From NCBI GenBank assembly GCA_031293105.1, contig JAUMSA010000350.1, positions 1 to 8,054 on the forward strand: a stretch of 8,054 nucleotides of DNA, in the 5' to 3' direction. This document shows, one piece after another, positions 5,608-8,054 of the stretch. The position numbers and the translations under genes are program-made. The stretch's first letter is position 1, and each line of letters starts with the position of its first letter. Source of the stretch: Butyricicoccus sp. (GTDB lineage: Bacteria; Bacillota; Clostridia; Oscillospirales; Butyricicoccaceae). The notes under the pieces are model-generated. The model saw nothing but the letters and a program-made list of their open reading frames with translations. It did not search any database and was not told the origin of the DNA.

Positions 5608-7380
5608 TTATTCAGGGAAATCGGACTCATCCGCCTGCGGCTCTTGTTCTGAACACAATGCGATACCACGAGTAATATGTGCACGTTTTCCCTGCGGGTC
5701 TCGAGGCCCGCGCCCGCCTGCAAGATGGTATTTTTTCCGCAGGTTGGTGATGAATTGATTCTTTGAAAGCGGGATAGACCCCCCCGAGCAGCACCGCGTC
5801 AAATACACCTGATACATGCTTTCATTGTTCGTGCCATATTCCGGCGACAGAAAGCAGTCGAAGCGGACAAATTCATCCAAAGGATCTGCACTTTTCCCGG
5901 ATTTGCTATGGGCAGCGACAATTCTCTCCGCTGTTTCGCAATACGGAAAACTGAAATTATGATCCAGCAGCTTCCGATAGGCTTGCATCGCCTTCCGGAT
6001 GATATAATCCTTCTCTTCCATAAGATCTTTGGCAAGATGCAAATTCTTCCGCTCTGTCGGTACGCTGGTCAGGAAGGGCAACAGGATCATTCGACCGAAG
6101 AACGACGTGGGATCTTCGTCTTCAGCCACCTTTGGGAGGGCGTTCGTAGCAAACAGCATCTTGATCCCGTTGGTCCGAAGCGTTACGAATCTGCCGTACT
6201 TCTTTTGGCAATCGATTGTATCCAAGCCGCCGCCGGTCAGCATCTTAAACACGCCGAGATCGGAAAGTTCAACCGCGGACAGGTCGAGGTTGCAATTGAG
6301 TTTTTTGCCAACGAGCTGCGCAGTTTCAAAGCCGCTAAGACGGTTAAGCGGAAAGTGTGAGCAATTCTTCTCTCCCACAAGGCGCTCGATTACATGACCG
6401 AGCACGCTCTTGCCCGTGTCGGAAGCCCCGTAAAAAACGAAGTATTTTTTAAACTCGTTTCCGGAAGAGAGAATTGCGCCGATGATCGCCCAAGCCAGCG
6501 CCTGGATCTCCGGTTCGCCGCCGCTGAAGTCTTCGAAGAACTGCTCAGTGACCTTCCCACTGTTCCGTGCAGATTCCTGATCAAATGTAATGTCGTTGAA
6601 CATCAGGAAGTAGTCATCCGGAGAAGCGGGCCGCATCGTCTGTGTGCATACATCGTACACACCGTTTCGAAACACGACTTCGGCAGCGGAGTGCCGGATT
6701 CCCGACATATCGATAAAATTGCTGGAATTGCTCGTCAGCTGCGCGATTACGCCTTTCCAAAAGGCAACCGGTTTGCGCTCGGTGATGCTCTCGTCAAAAG
6801 AATCCTTGAGAAGAGCGATGAGCTCGTTTTCCATCAGCTTACGGTATGCCGGAGAAATCCAGATATACAGAGCATCCAGCCAAACGAGAAAACGATGTTT
6901 CTCCTCTGCCATCCTTGCGGCTCTATATTCTGTAACCGTGCGCTCGTTTGGGACTTCGTCGTTCTCCTCTTCCGGAAAGGGCATCGAGGTTTCTGCTGTC
7001 AGAGCCGACTCCAAAACAGTTTCTCCTTCCTCCAGAGTAAGCGTTCGGAATTCCGCGGATATCTTTGGCGTCGGTACATCGGCTAGATTTTTCGCAAACA
7101 GTTCCTCATCGAAGATGTGGCTGCTCAACTCTGCATGCGTGTCTTCCGGAGAAGCACAGATATTGCCGGCATCAGCCAGGGATATCGCGTACAAAACTGT
7201 GGAGATATCCGGCTCAGGGATATCATCCATGCTGGACGGAATCAGCTCCGGAGCAAATGCTGTCGAGCCAGTATCCGGCTTTAAGGTGCTGGTCGGCAGC
7301 CCAGGTTCGCTGTTCGAGCGTCTGGTCAAAAATTCTGTCATGCGATCAATCTGATTAACCTGATCAGACACTTTGATCAT
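5608..7380 (-). CDS. SF3 (D5/P4-type) replicative helicase, primase domain not evident
   Basis: A 590-residue protein. The C-terminal two-thirds is a virus/plasmid-type superfamily 3 helicase: a D5_N-like region (about 205-305), Walker A GASDTGKS at 318-325, a Walker B-like stretch LNCNLDLSAVELSD at 361-374, sensor motif KMLFATN at 408-413, and an arginine finger in FFGRMILLPF near Arg430. A winged-helix-like tail covers about 498-575. Such hexameric helicases open the element's origin and drive its replication. The first 200 residues are acidic and rich in Pro, Ser and Thr, and show no primase motif I can identify, unlike fused primase-helicases of phages. The start overlaps the upstream gene by 17 bases. 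AAAGGGG touches the ATG at 7380; a GTG at 7371, nine bases beyond that purine run, may be the true start. The overlap suggests coupled translation. Confidence 0.88.
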   Translation of the reverse strand: MIKVSDQVNQIDRMTEFLTRRSNSEPGLPTSTLKPDTGSTAFAPELIPSSMDDIPEPDISTVLYAISLADAGNICASPEDTHAELSSHIFDEELFAKNLADVPTPKISAEFRTLTLEEGETVLESALTAETSMPFPEEENDEVPNERTVTEYRAARMAEEKHRFLVWLDALYIWISPAYRKLMENELIALLKDSFDESITERKPVAFWKGVIAQLTSNSSNFIDMSGIRHSAAEVVFRNGVYDVCTQTMRPASPDDYFLMFNDITFDQESARNSGKVTEQFFEDFSGGEPEIQALAWAIIGAILSSGNEFKKYFVFYGASDTGKSVLGHVIERLVGEKNCSHFPLNRLSGFETAQLVGKKLNCNLDLSAVELSDLGVFKMLTGGGLDTIDCQKKYGRFVTLRTNGIKMLFATNALPKVAEDEDPTSFFGRMILLPFLTSVPTERKNLHLAKDLMEEKDYIIRKAMQAYRKLLDHNFSFPYCETAERIVAAHSKSGKSADPLDEFVRFDCFLSPEYGTNNESMYQVYLTRCCSGGSIPLSKNQFITNLRKKYHLAGGRGPRDPQGKRAHITRGIALCSEQEPQADESDFPE

Positions 7381-7903
7381 CCCCTTTGTGCAAAAGCATC
7401 CGGGTCATAGATCGCATTTGGCGCTGCCCATAGATGTTGTCGCTTATAAGTATGCCACCTTCGCCTCCAGCGGGGCCCAGCGCAATATATGCGATTTGAA
7501 AATGATATCGCGTTCCACCTGCAAAAAATTCACCATGAAGATAGAGCTGATCAATTACATATATACGCTGCATTGTGACCGCCCCAGACGTTTCCGGCTC
7601 TTGAGATAAGTCTGCCAGAATTCCCGTAGATGGCATTTCAGCGAAATTAAATGCTGCCCATTTCATTACGGCATTGACTTCCCCGTCGCAAACAATTTTA
7701 TTGAGTGTAAGGTGCTGACACTCCTCCGGAAGCTCCGGATCCCGAAGAGCAACGTAGCCTGTGCAATGTTCGGAAGGAAGCTTATTTCCTCCAAACATCA
7801 GCAGCGGCTCCGAGCTGAACCGGATGGCGATGCAGTTAGTGCCACGCTCCTGACTGCTACAGAAAGCGTTCAAGAAGTTCTCTTCTATTTTTGTTTGTTT
7901 CAT
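7364..7903 (-). CDS. Unrecognised 179-residue protein, first gene of the helicase operon
   Basis: I do not recognise this family. The start at 7903 is chosen because AAGGAGG at 7911-7917 lies seven bases upstream; the frame is open to an ATG at 8029, but that codon sits in the loop of a terminator hairpin. The protein begins MKQTKIEENFLNAF, has five Cys in its first 75 residues, several aromatic/hydrophobic strands (RIYVIDQLYLHGEFFAGGTR, then YHFQIAYIALGPAGGEGG) and a basic C-terminus. There is no signal peptide or membrane segment, so it should be cytoplasmic. Its last codons overlap the helicase start, which implies co-translation and a role in the element's replication or its control. That role is inference from position only. 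Confidence 0.8.
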   Translation of the reverse strand: MKQTKIEENFLNAFCSSQERGTNCIAIRFSSEPLLMFGGNKLPSEHCTGYVALRDPELPEECQHLTLNKIVCDGEVNAVMKWAAFNFAEMPSTGILADLSQEPETSGAVTMQRIYVIDQLYLHGEFFAGGTRYHFQIAYIALGPAGGEGGILISDNIYGQRQMRSMTRMLLHKGDDQSV

Positions 7904-8014
7904 CAAATTTTCCTCCTTAAATCTCAGGCGCAAAAGCGCTTTGATGTTTGTACACGCTGGGCGCCCTTGTGTTTTGCCGGCACCTAAATGATACCATTTC
8001 GACCGGCCTGAAAA
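7904..8014 (-). promoter_or_regulatory. Upstream region of the helicase operon with palindromes
   Basis: This gap between a terminator and the 179-residue gene should hold the operon promoter, but no convincing -35/-10 pair is seen. It holds two perfect palindromes, AAAGCGCTTT at 7933-7942 and GGGCGCCC at 7959-7966, that could be repressor sites. Confidence 0.3.
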
Positions 8015-8047
8015 ACGGGGGGAAAACATTTAAGTTTTCCCCCCCGT
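8015..8047 (-). terminator. Strong intrinsic terminator for a leftward gene beyond the right edge
   Basis: On the minus strand a G-run and four As (8047-8034 side) pair with the complementary arm at 8027-8015 around a six-base loop, with one bulged base (seven Cs against six Gs). The stem is followed by GTTTTT. It must end a transcript coming from outside the window and so sets the operon boundary. Confidence 0.75.
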
Positions 8048-8054
8048 GTACAGT

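Larger units (their letters stand above)
3623..8054. mobile_element. tRNA-associated integrative element with SF3 helicase (partial, probably immobilised)
   Basis: Directly downstream of the tRNA-Arg 3' end lies a leftward-transcribed set: tyrosine integrase, excisionase-like gene, SF3 helicase and an unknown protein. Integrase next to a tRNA 3' end with an adjacent xis gene is the standard end of a tRNA-targeted phage, satellite or integrative conjugative element. No second copy of the tRNA 3' end (the right attachment site) is seen in the window, so the element continues past the right edge. No capsid, portal, relaxase or conjugation gene is visible, so prophage, satellite and ICE cannot be told apart. 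Both recombination genes are disrupted. Confidence 0.75.

Noticed and set aside
6394..7354. Long plus-strand open frames opposite the helicase gene
   Set aside because: They are antisense to a protein with clear SF3 helicase motifs, lack ribosome sites, and show no recognisable domain.
7904..8029. N-terminal extension of the 179-residue protein to ATG 8029
   Set aside because: That ATG lies in the loop of a terminator hairpin, while a strong ribosome site precedes the ATG at 7903.
3623..8054. Right attachment site (second copy of the tRNA-Arg 3' end)
   Set aside because: I looked for the T-arm and acceptor sequence in the rest of the window and did not find it; it should lie beyond the right edge.
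1..8054. CRISPR array or other spaced direct-repeat array
   Set aside because: Only a single tandem 12-bp pair (3698-3721) and the AATGAGATT pair are seen; nothing has regular repeat-spacer spacing.

Overview
The window looks like part of a low-to-mid GC, spore-forming Firmicute (clostridial, probably Oscillospiraceae/Ruminococcaceae-like). The reasons are a sporulation-type sigma factor fragment, strong AGGAGG ribosome sites, a YmxG-type M16 peptidase, and an integrase of a type I recall from gut clostridia. Two different mobile elements meet here, with a short host island between them.

Region 1 (1-1700) is the right end of an element carrying a large serine recombinase that runs off the left edge. 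Its stop codon lies inside the pentamer AATGA at 1696-1700. From that pentamer onward (1696-2064) the sequence is the 3' half of a mother-cell sigma factor, best read as sigK. This is the arrangement of a skin element: sigK split by a DNA segment that a dedicated serine recombinase excises during sporulation. The 5' half of sigK is not in the window and should lie beyond the left end of the element.

Region 2 (1696-3622) is host sequence: the sigK 3' half, an M16 zinc peptidase with its own promoter, and a tRNA-Arg(ACG) gene with a near-consensus promoter and a strong terminator.

Region 3 (3623-8054, continuing past the right edge) is a second integrated element, abutting the 3' end of the tRNA gene and transcribed leftward. 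Going away from the tRNA it has a tyrosine integrase, a small excisionase-like gene, an SF3 (D5/P4-type) helicase and an unrecognised 179-residue protein, with a terminator marking the next transcription unit. The integrase gene carries a frameshift and an in-frame TGA, and the excisionase gene carries a separate frameshift. The helicase operon is intact. The element therefore looks immobilised or decaying.

The most interesting observation is the split sigK with its adjacent recombinase. The second is the broken int/xis module beside an intact replication operon.
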